Positions 1 to 7,692 of a stretch of DNA of 34,058 nt are shown here, piece by piece. Under the pieces are notes generated by a model. The model had not been told where the DNA came from and ran no database searches. It worked only from the letters and a program-made list of their open reading frames with translations. A program made the position numbers and the translations under genes. Source of the DNA: Actinomycetota bacterium (lineage in GTDB: Bacteria; Actinomycetota; Coriobacteriia; Anaerosomatales; JAUXNU01); contig JAUXNU010000199.1 of the NCBI GenBank assembly GCA_030682655.1, positions 1 through 34,058 on the forward strand, given 5' to 3'. The stretch's first letter is position 1; every line of letters begins with the position of its first letter.

Positions 1-613
1 TACGGTGAAACACCACGATGGTGTCGTAGAGCGAGTAGCCGATGATCGTTAGCAGCGCCGCGATGGTGTTCGGTGTGACCTCACGCCCCACAAGCGCGAA
101 GATGCCGAGTGTGAGAACCACATCGTGGATGAGGGCGATGACCGCTGTGAGCGACATCTTGTACTCGAAGCGCAGTGACGTATACACGAGAATCGCGGCG
201 ATCGACAGAGAAAGCGCCAGCAGTGCCGCGTTGGTGATGTTCTTGCCCCACCCGGGTCCGATCGTCGTAACGTCTCCAGCGTCGGAGGGCAGTCCGAGAT
301 TCGTCACGACTTCACCGTAGACTTCGTTTGCGACATTCGGGTCGCTCTCGCTCGTGCGGATGATGAAGCCCTGCTCGCCTGCCTGTGTCTCCGTGGTCTG
401 GACCTGCACATCGGCCACGCCCGCCGCGTCAAAGGCAGAACGCACGTCCTCGATAGACTGGCCCTGAGTCTGGGTCAGACTGATGACGGTCCCGCCCTGG
501 AACTCGATGCCGAAGTTGAGCCTTATGAGGAGTATGGCGGCGATGCTGACAAGAACGAGCACCCCGGACGTGCCAAGGAGCCAGAAACGCGCGCCCATGA
601 AGTCGATCTGCAT
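1..613 (-). CDS. secF: Protein translocase subunit SecF (C-terminus beyond window)
   Basis: SecF pairs with SecD in the membrane. The complex uses the proton motive force to help pull exported proteins out of the SecYEG channel. I translated the minus strand from the ATG at 613, one base after the secD stop, and it stays open for 204 residues to the window edge. A first membrane segment (about residues 10-30) is followed by FGIEFQGGT, the family's FGIDFTGG motif. A periplasmic P1 domain follows, then membrane segments, and the frame is cut at GYSLYDTIVVFHR, the family motif usually written GYSxNDTxVVFDR. Both signature motifs and the position after secD make the identity firm. The remaining C-terminal membrane segments lie outside the window. 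The gene is almost certainly translationally coupled to secD. Confidence 0.96.
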   Translation of the reverse strand, partial: MQIDFMGARFWLLGTSGVLVLVSIAAILLIRLNFGIEFQGGTVISLTQTQGQSIEDVRSAFDAAGVADVQVQTTETQAGEQGFIIRTSESDPNVANEVYGEVVTNLGLPSDAGDVTTIGPGWGKNITNAALLALSLSIAAILVYTSLRFEYKMSLTAVIALIHDVVLTLGIFALVGREVTPNTIAALLTIIGYSLYDTIVVFHR

Positions 614-614
614 C

Positions 615-1931
615 CTACGCATCGGCCTCACCGCCCTTCATGCCGAAGAGAACTGGCATCTTCGACACCACCGACTCGGCGAGAACGATGACGATCGAAC
701 GCGTGAACAAGAACGCGACCATCAGGTCGATGCAGATACCGATGATCAGCGTTATCGCGAACCCGCGAACCGGACCGATGGCTACGGTGGCAAGCATGAC
801 CGCCGAAACGAGCGTGACCAGATCAGCGTCAAGACTCGTGAGCACAGCGTGTTTCGTGCCCGATTTCGCCGCCGACCGGTAGGTCTTGCCCATCCGGACC
901 TCTTCCTTGAACCGCTCGAAGATCAGGATCGACGAGTCGGCAGCAAGACCGATGGTGAGCACGATGCCCGCGACACCTGGAAGCGACAGCGCATACAGAT
1001 TGAACTGCGAGAGCAGAGCAAGCACGCCAAGGAAGATCGACGAGAAGGCAGCCAGGCTGAACCAGCTGAGTACGCCGAGCCCGCGATAGTACAGCGCCAT
1101 GAACAGGGCAACTATGCCCAGACCGACAAGTGCAGCAAGGACGCCCTGCTTGAGTGAGTCCTGACCCAAAGTCGGGCCCACGACGCGCGACTCGGAAAAC
1201 GTGAGTGTCACGGGCAGCGCACCAGTCTCGAGCACGGTCTTGAGGCCCTTCGCGTCTTCGGGTGTGAAGCTGCCCGAGATCGCGGTCTGGCCACCGGTGA
1301 TCGGCTCGTTCACACGCGGCGCCGACTGCACGACCCCGTCGAGCACGATGGCGACGAGCTGGTTGACGTGCGACGTGGTGTACTCGGCCCAGGTGTTCGT
1401 CCCCACGGCGCTCATGGTGACATTGACCTCGATCTTGCCCGTGGTCGAGTCGGTCCCGATGGCGGCGCTTGTAACCACCTCACCTGTCATGAACGGCGCG
1501 TAGGTACCCGGCTTGAGCGTGACCTTGTCTTCGCCATTCTGGATTGCGGCCACGGTCGTCGTGTCGGTGATGCTCGCGACGTCGACGAACTCAAGCTGAC
1601 CGGTAGAACCGAGGATCTTGAACGCGTCCTGAGCATTCTTGATGCCGGGCAACTGCACGAGGATCGAGTCCGCACCCTGCCTCTGTACGGTCGCCTCTGA
1701 CGCGCCGAGCTTGTCGACGCGGTTGCGCACTATGAGTTCGGCGCGATCCATGACTGAATCAGTCACCGCCGTCGATGTCGTCTCCTGAGCGGTCAGAATG
1801 ACCGACAGGCCGCCTTGGATGTCGAGTCCCTGTGTGATCTTGGACTGTGGAGGCCAGAATGCCACCCATGCCCCGATCACGAGGAGCACGATCACCGTGA
1901 TGGCGAGCGCGTTCTTCTGCTTTGGGTCCAT
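615..1931 (-). CDS. secD: Protein translocase subunit SecD
   Basis: SecD is the larger partner of SecF in the proton-driven part of the Sec export machine. The 438-residue protein has an N-terminal membrane segment (about 8-26), GLDIQGGLSVIL (family GLDLQGG), a long periplasmic P1 region, and a C-terminal block of about five membrane segments. The block contains GLAADSSILIFERFKEE, the counterpart of the usual AVDANVLIFERIREE. The acidic residue and FER core are kept, while Val-Asp-Ala-Asn has become Ala-Asp-Ser-Ser. At 438 residues it is shorter than the E. coli protein (about 615), as is common in Gram-positive and actinobacterial SecD. A purine-rich ribosome-binding site (AGGAAGG) precedes the ATG. 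It follows the HD-domain gene by 42 bases and precedes secF by one base. Confidence 0.96.
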   Translation of the reverse strand: MDPKQKNALAITVIVLLVIGAWVAFWPPQSKITQGLDIQGGLSVILTAQETTSTAVTDSVMDRAELIVRNRVDKLGASEATVQRQGADSILVQLPGIKNAQDAFKILGSTGQLEFVDVASITDTTTVAAIQNGEDKVTLKPGTYAPFMTGEVVTSAAIGTDSTTGKIEVNVTMSAVGTNTWAEYTTSHVNQLVAIVLDGVVQSAPRVNEPITGGQTAISGSFTPEDAKGLKTVLETGALPVTLTFSESRVVGPTLGQDSLKQGVLAALVGLGIVALFMALYYRGLGVLSWFSLAAFSSIFLGVLALLSQFNLYALSLPGVAGIVLTIGLAADSSILIFERFKEEVRMGKTYRSAAKSGTKHAVLTSLDADLVTLVSAVMLATVAIGPVRGFAITLIIGICIDLMVAFLFTRSIVIVLAESVVSKMPVLFGMKGGEADA

Positions 1932-1973
1932 TACTTCTTCGCCTTCCTGGCTGAGCCGTTCGTGTCTACCGCC

Positions 1974-2642
1974 CTAGAGCAGCTTGATTCCGTTGATCAT
2001 GAGCGCGAAATGCGCGTCTAGTGTAACTGCGGCGCGCCTGCATATCTGCATGCGAGACAGGAATATCTCGAAGTACTCCATGACCTGGCTTACCGCCGTG
2101 TCGATGTCGATCTCCAACGTGAGCTCCCGTGTGCCCTCATCCACGCGCAGGAAGCTGCGCTTGGCCGCGTAGTTCACCCGGTCGTGGATGTCGAACTGGG
2201 CGGGCTCGGCGTTGCGCACGCGCGTGTGGTGGACATCGGACTTGTCAGCCAGGATAGCTGCTGCTGCCACCGGCGTCGCCGGATCCCCATACTCCTCTTC
2301 GTGGTTGCCGACCGCGTTCATCACGATGGCAACCTCCCTGTGCGGCATGCCGAGGCGCTGCAATGCGTCCTTGGCCATGATCGCGGCAGAGATGCCGTGG
2401 TCCACGCGTCCGACGCAGTTGCCGATGTCGTGTATGAACCCCGAGATAGCCGCGAGTTCAGCGAGTCTCTCCTCGAACTCGAGACGGCGCATGATGTTGC
2501 CCGCTATGTGGGCGACTAGATTCGCGTGACGAAGGCCGTGCTCCGTGTAGCCGATGGCACCGAGGTACTGGTCGCTCATCTCCATGTAGGCGAGCAGTTC
2601 CTCGTCGCTCTGCACGTCCTGCAGCGTCACCGCTCGAGACAT
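1974..2642 (-). CDS. HD-domain phosphohydrolase-like protein
   Basis: This is a metal-dependent HD-superfamily protein of unknown substrate. In the 222-residue form used here the metal-binding set is visible: His39 in GLRHAN, the His71-Asp72 pair in FIHDIGN, His82, His114 in GNHEEE, and a later Asp133 in ILADKSD. The whole catalytic HD set is therefore intact, which fits a nucleotide phosphohydrolase or phosphodiesterase. I chose the ATG at 2642, one base after the yajC stop. The frame is open upstream to 2717, but that would overlap yajC by 74 bases. An ATG at 2651 is a possible alternative. It lies between yajC and secD, so it is co-transcribed with the Sec accessory genes. The substrate and any tie to protein export cannot be read from the sequence. 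Confidence 0.85.
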   Translation of the reverse strand: MSRAVTLQDVQSDEELLAYMEMSDQYLGAIGYTEHGLRHANLVAHIAGNIMRRLEFEERLAELAAISGFIHDIGNCVGRVDHGISAAIMAKDALQRLGMPHREVAIVMNAVGNHEEEYGDPATPVAAAAILADKSDVHHTRVRNAEPAQFDIHDRVNYAAKRSFLRVDEGTRELTLEIDIDTAVSQVMEYFEIFLSRMQICRRAAVTLDAHFALMINGIKLL

Positions 2643-2643
2643 G

Positions 2644-2925
2644 TCAGGCATCGCCGGCGTCGTCCCCCGCTCCGAGAACCTTGCCCACCGCATTCTTGTC
2701 GACTCTGATTTCCACACCGTCAGCGATGCGTAGCGTCACGACATCGTCGTCGATCCAAGTGATGCGACCGTGAAGCCCGCCGATCGTTATCACGTCCGAC
2801 CCGACTTCGAGCGACGCGATAAGCTCGCGCATCTGCTTCGAGCGCTGCTGCTGCGGTCGAACGACGAGCAGGTACATTGCCGCGACAATGACCACGAGGT
2901 AGATGGCCGTGCCGTAGACTCCCAT
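2644..2925 (-). CDS. yajC: Preprotein translocase accessory subunit YajC
   Basis: YajC is a small single-span membrane protein that associates with SecDF. The 93-residue product has an N-terminal membrane helix (about residues 6-20) ending in VVRPQQQRSKQM, the hallmark RPQxKRxK-type motif. A compact soluble domain follows (VGSDVITIGGLHGRI). I use the ATG at 2925 because it has a clear GGAGG six bases upstream; the frame extends to 2991 without such a site. The order tgt-yajC-(HD gene)-secD-secF is a common bacterial arrangement and supports the assignment. The acidic tail (GAGDDAGDA) overlaps nothing and stops one base before the HD gene. Confidence 0.94.
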   Translation of the reverse strand: MGVYGTAIYLVVIVAAMYLLVVRPQQQRSKQMRELIASLEVGSDVITIGGLHGRITWIDDDVVTLRIADGVEIRVDKNAVGKVLGAGDDAGDA

Positions 2926-3026
2926 GTGAACCTCCGATAGCTGAGGATTTGCGTGGCCCGAGCGCATGTCTGGCCTGGCCACAATGACCAATCATACCAT
3001 CGCGTCCGACGCGCCTGTAGGACGAA

Positions 3027-4148
3027 TCAGTAGTCGTCAGCGCCCGGCCCATCGAGCCACTCTTGCAGGAACCCCTCGTAGGTCCCGGCGAGAATCGACT
3101 CCCGTGCCCTCGCCGTGAGATCGAGCAGGAAATGCAGGTTGTGAACGGACAGCAACGTCGCGCCGAGCATCTCCTTCATCACGAAGAGATGCCGCAGGTA
3201 GGCGCGAGAGTATGAACTGCAGGTGGGACACGAGCACGACTCGTCGACGGGACCGAAATCCCGGGCATACCGCGCGTTCTTCAGATTCATCCGCCCGACC
3301 GAGGAGAACGCCGTCCCGGTTCGCGCGGTCCTCGTGGGCAGCACGCAGTCGAACATGTCGACACCGAGGGCGATGGCCTGAAGAACCGTCGTGGGGTTCC
3401 CAACACCCATGAGATAGCGCGGCCGGTCGGCAGGTAGGGCATCGCAGACCGGGGCCAGCGACTCGAGCATGAGATCGTGTGGTTCGCCTACCGAGTATCC
3501 CCCGATGCCGTAGCCGGCGAACCCGATCTCTGCCGTCCGCTCCACACTCTCCCGCCGCAGCTGCGCATAGACGCCACCCTGGACGATGCCGAAGAGCGCC
3601 TGATCTTCGCGCGTGTGCGCCGCACGACATCGTGCTGCCCAACCGACGCTGCGCCGCACCGCATCGGCGACGACGCTCTCCTCGGCAGGGTACGGCGGAC
3701 AGACGTCGAGCACCATCGCTATGTCGGCTCCGAGATCCTCCTGGACGGCCATGTTGTCCTCAGGCGTCCAGAAATGGTACTGCCCGTCGACGATCGACTG
3801 GAAGCGAACCCCGTCGTCCGTCAGCTTCAGTGTGTCGGCAAGGGAGAATATCTGGAACCCGCCCGAGTCGGTGAGTATCACGCGATCCCAGTTCATGAAC
3901 GCGTGAAGTCCGCCCGCGTCACGAACAACGTCCGTCCCTGGGCGAAGGAACAGGTGGTAGGCGTTCGCGAGTAGCACCTGTGCGCCTATCTCGTGCAGCT
4001 GAGGGGTCGTCACGCCCTTGACAGTCGCGCGCGTACCGACGGGCATGAACACGGGCGTCTGCACAGGGCCGTGCCCGGTCTCGAACATCGCGGCACGCGC
4101 CGAGGTACCCGAATCGGTTGCTTGCACTGTGAAATCAAAGAGTGGCAT
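3027..4148 (-). CDS. tgt: Queuine tRNA-ribosyltransferase (tRNA-guanine transglycosylase)
   Basis: Tgt swaps the guanine at wobble position 34 of GUN-anticodon tRNAs for preQ1, the first tRNA-bound step to queuosine. The 373-residue protein has the family's usual length. Visible residues are Asp94 in TDSGGFQ (general acid/base), Asp267 in FDCVLPTRTARTG (the nucleophile), and the zinc site Cys305, Cys307, Cys310 with His336. I start at the ATG at 4148, which gives the normal MPLFDFTV N-terminus. The frame runs on to 4343, but that part would overlap the divergent sigma gene. There is no clear ribosome-binding site; instead a -10 element ends seven bases before the ATG, which suggests a leaderless message. 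queA and queH lie beyond the sigma/anti-sigma pair. Confidence 0.97.
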   Translation of the reverse strand: MPLFDFTVQATDSGTSARAAMFETGHGPVQTPVFMPVGTRATVKGVTTPQLHEIGAQVLLANAYHLFLRPGTDVVRDAGGLHAFMNWDRVILTDSGGFQIFSLADTLKLTDDGVRFQSIVDGQYHFWTPEDNMAVQEDLGADIAMVLDVCPPYPAEESVVADAVRRSVGWAARCRAAHTREDQALFGIVQGGVYAQLRRESVERTAEIGFAGYGIGGYSVGEPHDLMLESLAPVCDALPADRPRYLMGVGNPTTVLQAIALGVDMFDCVLPTRTARTGTAFSSVGRMNLKNARYARDFGPVDESCSCPTCSSYSRAYLRHLFVMKEMLGATLLSVHNLHFLLDLTARARESILAGTYEGFLQEWLDGPGADDY

Positions 4149-4155
4149 GGCGCAG

Positions 4156-4161
4156 ATTCTA
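4156..4161 (-). promoter_or_regulatory. Candidate extended -10 element of a leaderless tgt promoter
   Basis: On the minus strand the sequence reads TGC TAGAAT followed by seven bases and the tgt ATG. TAGAAT matches the -10 consensus at five of six positions and carries a TGn extension. The distance puts the likely transcription start at or next to the A of the ATG. No convincing -35 or Shine-Dalgarno sequence is seen. Confidence 0.55.
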
Positions 4162-4193
4162 GCAGGAGCCCGGACTGCGCTATCCTCTCCATG

Positions 4194-4219
4194 TGAACCC
4201 GATGCTGATCGGCTTCGTC
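4194..4219 (+). promoter_or_regulatory. Candidate ECF-type promoter of the sigma/anti-sigma operon
   Basis: TGAACC (4194-4199), a 16-base spacer and CGTC (4216-4219) match the usual ECF promoter pattern GGAAC-N16-CGTC. It lies 16 bases upstream of the sigma-factor ATG, so the message would have a very short leader holding the GAAAGGA ribosome-binding site. ECF sigma factors often transcribe their own operon, which makes this the natural autoregulatory site. The spacing and the CGTC core are seen; the use is inferred. Confidence 0.5.
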
Positions 4220-4235
4220 TTACGAAAGGACGGGA

Positions 4236-4784
4236 ATGGCCGAGGAGCGCACCGAAAGCACGCTGATCGCCGCTGCCAAGCAGGCCGACACAGCCGCGTT
4301 CGAGAAGCTGGTGCGCGCGCACGGCGGGGCTGTCTACGCCCACGCCCTGCGCTTCTTTGGCGATACCGCCACAGCCGAGGACATCGTCCAGGAGGTGTTT
4401 CTCAGGGTGTACCGGTCGCTTGCGACGTTCGACGGGACCGCCGCTTTCTCGACGTGGCTCTTCAGGGTCACGCGCAATGCGTGCCTGGACGAACTGCGCC
4501 GGGGCAAGCGCCGCCCCGTGCCGGTCGATCCGGTGGACCTCGTGCTGCCTTCAACTCCCGACCATGCCTCATTCGTGATCGATGCGACCGTCGTCGAACA
4601 GGCCATGCGTGCCCTGCAGCCCGAGGACCGGGAGGCCCTTGGCGCGGTAGCGCTATTCGGAATGTCCTACGCGGAAGCGGGTGATGCCCTCGGGGTTCCC
4701 GTGGGAACCGTCAAGTCGCGCGCATTCCGCGCCCGACGCACCCTGGCGGTACTCCTTGGCATGAGCGGGGGTGATGGCTCGTGA
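4236..4784 (+). CDS. ECF-family RNA polymerase sigma factor
   Basis: This is a 182-residue sigma-70 family factor of the extracytoplasmic-function group, which redirects RNA polymerase to a small stress or envelope regulon. Region 2 is clear (AEDIVQEVFLRVYRSL, then FSTWLFRVTRNACLDELRR, residues about 49-88). After a short linker, region 4 carries the helix-turn-helix (GMSYAEAGDALGVPVGTVKSR, about 145-165). It has no region 1.1 or 3, as expected for the group. GAAAGGA stands five bases before the ATG. Its stop overlaps the GTG start of the next gene (GTGA), so the two are translationally coupled. The gene is divergent from tgt with an 87-base gap. The signal it answers is unknown. Confidence 0.95.
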   Translation: MAEERTESTLIAAAKQADTAAFEKLVRAHGGAVYAHALRFFGDTATAEDIVQEVFLRVYRSLATFDGTAAFSTWLFRVTRNACLDELRRGKRRPVPVDPVDLVLPSTPDHASFVIDATVVEQAMRALQPEDREALGAVALFGMSYAEAGDALGVPVGTVKSRAFRARRTLAVLLGMSGGDGS

Positions 4785-5845
4785 GCGCCAAGTGTATTGA
4801 GATCCAGCAGGTCCTTTCGATGACCCAGGACGGAGAGCCGGTCGGGCCGGATGACCTACGGAAGGCCCGCATGCACTGCGCGGAATGCGCGGAATGCGCG
4901 CAGTTTGAGACCACGCTCAAGACGGTGCGAAGACTCCGCCCTCAGGCGCTGCCGGAAGAAATCGTCGTCCGTGTGATGGATGCGGTCGAAACCGAAGCGG
5001 CAGCCGAGCGAGCGCGAACTGAGGCAGCGGCGGCGGCGGCCGAGACAGCCGCAGCCGCTATCGCGCCCGAAGACTCCAGCGCGGCTCCGGCCGCTGCCAA
5101 GCCCGCACCGTCTGGCATCGCCCTCCCCCGCACCCGCAAAGACTGGACGATGTGGGGAGGCTGGATCGCCGCGGCTGCCGTGCTCCTCGTCGCGGGAGGA
5201 ATCGCCGCCGTGCGCGGCGCGTACTTCATCGCGGCCCCGTCGACCGCCGAGTCTGGCAATGCTGTCAGATACTCCTCCGGAGCCGAGTCCACCGCTGAGA
5301 TCGGGCTGCCGCCCGAATCGGCTGCGGACGCCGCCAAGGATACACTCGGCTCGGTTCAGTCTTCGACCGGCTACATCGTCTTCGACGGTTGGGTCTTCCG
5401 CTCGATCGGAGCGACCCGTCCGCTGCGGTCGAACTCGCCAACGATCGGCATTGTCTCCTCGGGGCTGGACACAGGCGGAGCGATCGAGGAGCTCCCGGTC
5501 TTCGAGGGAACCACGAACAAGACGATCACCGTCCAGTCCGCCGAGGACAGCTTCCTCGGCTTCGAGCTCGTCTGGCGATCGTTTCGGGGTCAAACCTACG
5601 GGCTAAGGAGCGGAGTCATCTCGCAGTTCGGCGAGTGGCCGACTCTTCCATCAGGGGTGCCGCAGCCCGATGACGCCGACGGATCGCCGGTCTTCGAGCG
5701 ATCCATCAACGACGATACCGGAGTGGCGGTCTACCGTCGGGTAGGACAGAGCGAATCGTCCGGGTTCGCAGTGGCCCCGGGCACGTCCGCAGACGATCCG
5801 GCTGCAGGCAACCCCAGCTGGACGTGGTGGGAGCCGTTCAGGTAG
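4781..5845 (+). CDS. Membrane-anchored zinc-type anti-sigma factor
   Basis: This is the probable cognate anti-sigma factor, holding the sigma factor at the membrane until an external signal arrives. The N-terminal 40 residues hold His32-x3-Cys36-x2-Cys39, the HxxxCxxC signature of zinc anti-sigma domains, with an extra Cys33. An Ala/Glu-rich linker (about 72-110) and a single membrane helix (about 125-144, WGGWIAAAAVLLVAGGIAAV) lead to an extracellular domain of about 205 residues. I do not recognise this outer domain. It is rich in Ser, Gly and Trp, has no Cys, and ends in SWTWWEPFR. At 354 residues the protein is longer than typical anti-sigma factors because of this domain, which is the likely sensor. 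It starts with GTG overlapping the sigma stop. A short hairpin follows the stop. Confidence 0.85.
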   Translation: MSAKCIEIQQVLSMTQDGEPVGPDDLRKARMHCAECAECAQFETTLKTVRRLRPQALPEEIVVRVMDAVETEAAAERARTEAAAAAAETAAAAIAPEDSSAAPAAAKPAPSGIALPRTRKDWTMWGGWIAAAAVLLVAGGIAAVRGAYFIAAPSTAESGNAVRYSSGAESTAEIGLPPESAADAAKDTLGSVQSSTGYIVFDGWVFRSIGATRPLRSNSPTIGIVSSGLDTGGAIEELPVFEGTTNKTITVQSAEDSFLGFELVWRSFRGQTYGLRSGVISQFGEWPTLPSGVPQPDDADGSPVFERSINDDTGVAVYRRVGQSESSGFAVAPGTSADDPAAGNPSWTWWEPFR

Positions 5846-5863
5846 GGAGCGCGGTCCCGCTCC
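5846..5863. terminator. Short GC hairpin between convergent anti-sigma and queA ends
   Basis: GGAGCG, a six-base loop and CGCTCC form a six-pair stem right after the anti-sigma stop. No T-run follows on either strand, so it is at best a weak bidirectional terminator between the convergent genes. Confidence 0.3.
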
Positions 5864-5903
5864 AGCCCGGCAGCGGACAGCGCCGCCGCAGACGCAGGCG
5901 CGA

Positions 5904-6938
5904 TCAGAGAATCAGCATCGCGTCGCCAAAGGACAGGAAGCGGTACCTCGACTCCAGCGCAGCGCCGTAGACCTCCATGACGAGTTCCCGGCCCGCGAAC
6001 GCACTCACCATCATAAGGAGCGTCGATCTTGGCACGTGGAAGTTCGTCACCACGGCGTCAACGACACGGAACCTATGGCCGGGAAGAATGAACAGGTCTG
6101 TGAACCGCTCAACCGCCTCAATCTGGCCCGAGTCCTCGTCCCACGCGCTCTCAAGAGCGCGCACTGATGTCGTTCCCACGGCGATCACCCGTCCGCCCCG
6201 GGACCGGGCCTCGTTCACGAGTCCCGCTGAAGCCGGGGGAACGCGGAAATGTTCCCTGTGAATCACGTGTTGGGCAGGATCGTCCTCGGCCACCGGCCTG
6301 AACGTGTCGATTCCCACGTCGAGCTCGATCCGTGCGATCCGCGCTCCGCACGACTCGACCCGCGAGAGCAGTTCCTCCGTGAAGTGCAGTCCTGCAGTTG
6401 GCGCTGCGGCACTGCGCTCGTTCCGGGCGAAGATCGTCTGATACAGCTCCGGATCATCCACCGGGCGGGCGATGTATGGCGGCAGAGGAACCTCGCCAAG
6501 TCGGTGCACGGCATCGATGAAGCTGCCCGAAGGGACCTGGAACTGCACCAGCCGCCCGCCCGAGTCCGCGAGCATGTCCACGACAAGCCCGGTGAGCTCC
6601 CCCTCGCCGAACACGATGCGGGCACCAGCCTTCAGGCGTCTGCCCGGCTTGACGAGGCACTCCCAGGTGTCCTCGTAGGCCTCACGTAGGAGCAGGATCT
6701 CAACGGCGCCCCCGGTCTCGTCCTTGGCGCCCTTGAGTCGCGCGGGTAGCACCCGGGTCTCGTTCACGACGAGGACGTCGTTCGGCCGGAGGTACTCCGG
6801 CAGATCGGAGAAGATGCGGTGATCGATCTGCCCGCTCGAGCGGTCGAGGACAAGCAGACGGCAAGCGTCTCGAGGCTCGATCGGGGACTGGGCGATCAAC
6901 CCGCTCGGAAGCTCGTAGTCGAAGTCATCTGTTCTCAC
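5904..6938 (-). CDS. queA: S-adenosylmethionine:tRNA ribosyltransferase-isomerase
   Basis: QueA moves the ribosyl part of S-adenosylmethionine onto preQ1 in tRNA, making epoxyqueuosine, the step after Tgt. The 344-residue length is normal for the family. Typical segments are FDYELPSGLIAQSPIEPRD at the N-terminus, VNETRVLPARLKG, VPLPPYI, AAPTAGLHFTEELL, and near the C-terminus IAVGTTSVRALES and TNFHVPRSTLLMMVSAF. The start is a GTG at 6938 with GAGGAG about ten bases upstream. queH ends 53 bases upstream on the same strand, so the two probably form an operon with consecutive steps (QueA, then QueH). Confidence 0.97.
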   Translation of the reverse strand: MRTDDFDYELPSGLIAQSPIEPRDACRLLVLDRSSGQIDHRIFSDLPEYLRPNDVLVVNETRVLPARLKGAKDETGGAVEILLLREAYEDTWECLVKPGRRLKAGARIVFGEGELTGLVVDMLADSGGRLVQFQVPSGSFIDAVHRLGEVPLPPYIARPVDDPELYQTIFARNERSAAAPTAGLHFTEELLSRVESCGARIARIELDVGIDTFRPVAEDDPAQHVIHREHFRVPPASAGLVNEARSRGGRVIAVGTTSVRALESAWDEDSGQIEAVERFTDLFILPGHRFRVVDAVVTNFHVPRSTLLMMVSAFAGRELVMEVYGAALESRYRFLSFGDAMLIL

Positions 6939-6991
6939 GGATCACCGGCTCCTCTTCGGCTCGACCACAGGATATGACTGGTGTGTGGCGT

Positions 6992-7561
6992 TCACTTCCG
7001 TGCCTGCGCGCGAAGGTGCCGCCGCTCTTCCCGCTCACGGGCCGCCTCCGTGCTAGAGAACATGCACCCACAGTAATTCTGACGGTACATCCCACCGTCC
7101 CGAGCACGCTTCATCGCCTGGTGGTAACGGTCCCGGAAGTCGCGGTGAAGGTACGCCACGCCATGTGCTTGCGCCGCCTCCTCACCAGCATCGCGGATCG
7201 CGGCCCCGTCCTGATACGGACTCACTGTGAGGGTTGTGGCGAAGGCGTCGTAGTTCCCGGCAGCAGCTGCACGCGCTGTAAGGTCCATGCGAAGCCCGAA
7301 ACACGCCCGACACCGGCGCGAGCGGTCATCCTGGAGCCCGGCAGTTGCGCGCAACCACGACTGAGGATCTTGGGGTACCTCGATCACCGTGAATCCATGC
7401 GCCCCCGCGTAGTCGAGTAGGGTATCGCGCCGTCGAACCCACTCCCCCGCCGGATGGATGTTCGGGTTAGCGAACAGGACATCTGTCTCGTGCTCACGAG
7501 ACACAGCGTCGTACGGTTCGATCAGACATGGTCCGCAACACGCGTGCAAGAGCAGCTTCAT
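6992..7561 (-). CDS. queH: Epoxyqueuosine reductase QueH (DUF208 family)
   Basis: QueH reduces epoxyqueuosine to queuosine in tRNA. It is the non-orthologous replacement for cobalamin-dependent QueG. The 189-residue protein shows the family's cysteine pattern: HACCGPC at residues 6-12, RCRACFGLRM with Cys84 and Cys87, and YCGCMFS with Cys164 and Cys166. These bind an Fe-S cluster and a further metal centre in characterised members. It starts at an ATG and precedes queA on the same strand. With tgt it covers the last three steps of queuosine formation. No preQ1-making genes (queD, queE, queC, queF) are in the window, so preQ1 is made elsewhere or salvaged. Confidence 0.93.
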   Translation of the reverse strand: MKLLLHACCGPCLIEPYDAVSREHETDVLFANPNIHPAGEWVRRRDTLLDYAGAHGFTVIEVPQDPQSWLRATAGLQDDRSRRCRACFGLRMDLTARAAAAGNYDAFATTLTVSPYQDGAAIRDAGEEAAQAHGVAYLHRDFRDRYHQAMKRARDGGMYRQNYCGCMFSSTEAAREREERRHLRAQARK

Positions 7562-7605
7562 TGACTTCCATTCACCATCTCAATCGATCGCGACTTGCGC
7601 CCTCG

Positions 7606-7611
7606 ATTGTA
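7606..7611 (-). promoter_or_regulatory. Candidate -10 element for queH-queA
   Basis: The minus strand reads TACAAT (five of six matches to TATAAT) about 44 bases upstream of the queH ATG. This would give a leader of roughly 38 bases. No good -35 hexamer is visible at the usual distance. Confidence 0.4.
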
Positions 7612-7641
7612 GCGCCTGGGCCACGACGCGATACACATACG

Positions 7642-7667
7642 GGAAGGCGGTCCGGAGACCGCCTTCC
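7642..7667 (-). terminator. Stem-loop terminator of the first cold-shock gene
   Basis: A perfect 11-pair stem (GGAAGGCGGTC / GACCGCCTTCC) with a four-base loop lies 25 bases past the cold-shock gene stop. The trailing minus-strand sequence is only moderately T-rich. It also separates this gene from the queH promoter. Confidence 0.65.
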
Positions 7668-7692
7668 GAGAGCCACACATGTGAACCGGCTG

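Noticed and set aside
2643-2717. HD-domain gene starting at 2717
   Set aside because: It would overlap yajC by 74 bases and add a non-family N-terminus; the ATG one base after the yajC stop is more natural.
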